Shown: positions 63,568-64,000 of the stretch, one piece after another
How the letters are laid out: each line of letters starts with the position of its first letter
Numbering within the stretch: position 1 is the first letter of the stretch
Assembly: GCF_014490445.1 (NCBI RefSeq)
Contig: NZ_JACTUZ010000004.1
Location: forward strand, 1 to 64,000
Direction of reading: 5' to 3'
DNA length: 64,000 nucleotides
From: Pseudoroseomonas ludipueritiae
GTDB lineage: Bacteria; Pseudomonadota; Alphaproteobacteria; Acetobacterales; Acetobacteraceae
Made by a program: the position numbers and the translations under genes
Notes under the pieces: model-generated
Seen by the model: only the letters and a program-made list of their open reading frames with translations
Told to the model about the DNA's origin: nothing
Database searches by the model: none

Positions 63568-64000
63568 TCAGCGTGTGGCTGGCTGGCGCAGGAAGGTGCG
63601 CTCGATCATGGCGAAGATGCCCCAGAAGATCAGGGACAAGGCGAAATACATGCCCGTCACCACGAAATAGACCTCGAAGCTGCGGAAGTTGCGCGCCTGG
63701 ATGTCATTGGCGGCGCCGGTCAGCTCGCTGGCCGCGATGGCCGAGCAGACGCTGGAATTCAGCATCAGCAGGATGAACTGGCTGGTTAGCGCCGGATAGA
63801 TGGCCTGGATGGCCGGCTTCAGCACGACGAGGCGGAAGATCTGCAAGGGCTTCAGGCCCAGGGCGCGGCCGGCCTCGATCTGTCCCTTGGAAATGCTTTC
63901 GATGCCAGCGCGGATGATCTCGATCCCATAGGCGCTGACATTGACCACCAGGGCCAGCAGCGACGCCTGGTCGGCCTCCAGCCTGATGCCGATGGCGGGC
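63568..64000 (-). CDS. polar amino-acid-type ABC permease, cut by window edge
   Basis: The last 143 or so codons of a second HisMQ-type permease. The visible part runs from LLALVVNVSAYGIEIIRAGI (spanning the region just inside the edge) through IEAGRALGLKPLQIFRLVVL (the EAA loop) to AMIERTFLRQPATR. A GTG at 63948 is not the true start, because coding continues upstream to the edge. Likely heterodimerises with the 62906 permease. Confidence 0.9.
   Translation of the reverse strand, partial: PAIGIRLEADQASLLALVVNVSAYGIEIIRAGIESISKGQIEAGRALGLKPLQIFRLVVLKPAIQAIYPALTSQFILLMLNSSVCSAIAASELTGAANDIQARNFRSFEVYFVVTGMYFALSLIFWGIFAMIERTFLRQPATR

Overview
The window is about 64 kb of very GC-rich bacterial chromosome. 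The many Tat-type signal peptides on solute-binding proteins, the abundant orphan tripartite-tricarboxylate (Bug) and family-5 binding proteins, the HWE-type kinase and the general gene style suggest an alphaproteobacterium of the Acetobacteraceae (Roseomonas-like). This is inference from style, since no rRNA or marker tree is available. No tRNA, rRNA, CRISPR array, intact insertion sequence or phage gene was seen.

Layout. 1-5 kb: ECF sigma factor with a small partner, upp, an orphan Bug protein, an NTF2-like protein, an esterase and a DUF533 protein. 5-13 kb: a MerR-type regulator divergent from a Zn/Cd/Pb P1B-ATPase with a textbook MerR promoter, a TonB-dependent siderophore receptor with a possible Fur site, a glycogen-debranching-type glucosidase and a cupin. 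13.8-21.8 kb: a sulfate ABC transporter (SBP-cysTWA), then a catalase-like protein, a YdeP-type molybdopterin oxidoreductase and fdhD. 21.8-33.2 kb: DUF2891 and P1 peptidase genes, then a five-gene catabolic operon (aconitase-type large and small subunits, isocitrate-lyase-family lyase, iron alcohol dehydrogenase, Bug protein) facing a LacI regulator, flanked by two orphan family-5 binding proteins. 33-40.9 kb: lytic transglycosylase, purC, zinc alcohol dehydrogenase, modABC-modE and a nitroreductase.

41-47.2 kb: an undescribed single-span membrane protein, a PEP-CTERM protein behind a near-consensus sigma-54 promoter, a decayed PLP-enzyme gene, and a TPP riboswitch controlling thiO-thiS-thiG-thiE. 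47-51.4 kb: acidic-tail protein, Nudix hydrolase, aldo/keto reductase, DUF1206 membrane protein and remnants of an LLM flavin monooxygenase and a LysR regulator. 51.4-64 kb: two sensor kinases without separate response regulators, an ABC importer with two convergent paralogous binding proteins, a Gfo/Idh/MocA oxidoreductase and a polar amino-acid-type ABC importer that runs off the right edge.

Themes. Molybdenum supply (modABC), sulfate supply, FdhD (cofactor sulfuration) and a molybdopterin enzyme are all within 26 kb. Several transporters are binding-protein-only. At least three loci are decayed (43.7-44.3 kb, 50.3-51.2 kb and probably 39.7-40.1 kb), which points to recent gene loss in the inter-operon gaps. 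The signals most worth following are the sigma-54/PEP-CTERM pair and the LacI-controlled hydratase-lyase operon.
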